The position numbers and the translations under genes were made by a program. From the NCBI GenBank assembly GCA_018662225.1, contig JABJGO010000066.1:149526-213525 (forward strand): a DNA stretch of 64,000 nucleotides, in the 5' to 3' direction. Origin of the DNA: Rhodospirillales bacterium. Its GTDB lineage: Bacteria; Pseudomonadota; Alphaproteobacteria; Rhodospirillales; Casp-alpha2. Below are positions 63,854 to 64,000 of the stretch, one piece after another. The first letter of the stretch is position 1, and every line of letters starts with the position of its first letter. A model generated the notes under the pieces. That model made no database searches. It saw only the letters and a list, made by a program, of their open reading frames with translations, and was not told where the DNA came from.

Positions 63854-64000
63854 TCATGGCTGCCCCCATATCGCCTTCATGAGGTGCCGGGCATATGCAT
63901 CACGCGCCTGAGCCTTGTCACTGCCTGCCTCCAGTGCCTCCTGAGCGGTCATACAGGACACGCCAGCCGTGTACATGGATCGCAGGACATCTAGGTCGCG
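63854..64000 (-). CDS. Partial CDS, C-terminus of an unknown protein (5' end outside window)
   Basis: The minus strand is open from the window edge to a TGA at 63854-63856. The 48 visible residues (RDLDVLRSMYTAGVSCMTAQ, then ARDAYARHLMKAIWGQP) form an amphipathic helical end with codon use like the GC-richer genes. I do not recognise the family. Its stop is about 33 bp before the upstream palindrome. Confidence 0.6.
   Translation of the reverse strand, partial: RDLDVLRSMYTAGVSCMTAQEALEAGSDKAQARDAYARHLMKAIWGQP

Noticed and set aside
63594..63869. 91-residue minus-strand frame across the palindromes
   Set aside because: It reads straight through both operator-like palindromes, giving the repeated peptide VWNIST, and overlaps the start of the next gene; it is a by-product of the repeats.

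Overview
The window looks like chromosome of an alphaproteobacterium, probably Rhodospirillales-like and free-living. The evidence is gene content and style: a compact cbi/cob cluster with a CbiG-CbiH fusion, a short CHCC zinc-finger gene upstream of polA, YcgN-family proteins, MsrPQ, an infC that appears to start at AUA, and moderately GC-rich genes with frequent ATGA-type overlaps. No 16S gene is present, so the assignment is an inference.

Layout. (1) 1-10.2 kb: cobalamin (corrin ring) cluster. Together the genes supply every step from cobalt insertion into sirohydrochlorin (CbiX) to cobyrinate a,c-diamide (CbiA) by the early-cobalt route: CbiX, CbiC, CbiET, CbiL, CbiG-CbiH and CbiF on the plus strand, CbiJ and CbiD on the minus strand, then CbiA. 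Two unexpected genes sit inside it: an exported RcnB/CigR-like protein and a SCO1-like copper protein. (2) 10.2-17.7 kb: housekeeping and stress genes (two YcgN-like proteins, DapA-like lyase/aldolase, YgjP-like metalloprotease, Ada, YjbQ, threonine dehydratase, flavin reductase, YeeE/YedE transporter, a small exported protein). (3) 17.7-22.1 kb: an exported formylglycine-generating-enzyme-like protein divergent from a cytochrome P460-type protein with a very long Cys-Asn-Pro-Cys repeat domain, then an unknown protein and a membrane adenylate cyclase. (4) 22.1-36.1 kb: translation genes on the minus strand (thrS, infC, rpmI, rplT, pheS, pheT). The infC-rpmI junction is opened by about 5.5 kb of accessory DNA holding a toxin-antitoxin pair, gene fragments, a Rap1a-like immunity gene and a frameshifted lysozyme-like gene. 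(5) 36.2-54.5 kb: glycosyltransferases, hydrolases, a TPR protein, a GST whose 3' end is duplicated around a small insert, msrPQ, polA with its zinc-finger neighbour, an orphan ABC ATPase, NnrS, an RNA methyltransferase and a sulfatase.

(6) 54.6-64.0 kb: tRNA-Arg(CCG), followed by AT-richer DNA that looks like a genomic island. Its core is a four-gene operon: membrane-anchored GrpE-like protein, truncated Hsp70, membrane-anchored TerB protein with a degenerate J-like tail, and a cytosolic M48 metallopeptidase. Together they resemble a dedicated chaperone-protease machine and are my best candidate for an undescribed system. Further right, two unknown genes with a winged-helix-like region lie downstream of a pair of perfect 19-bp palindromes. 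The right edge of the island is outside the window.

All calls rest on reading the sequence and on remembered family features; no database search was run.
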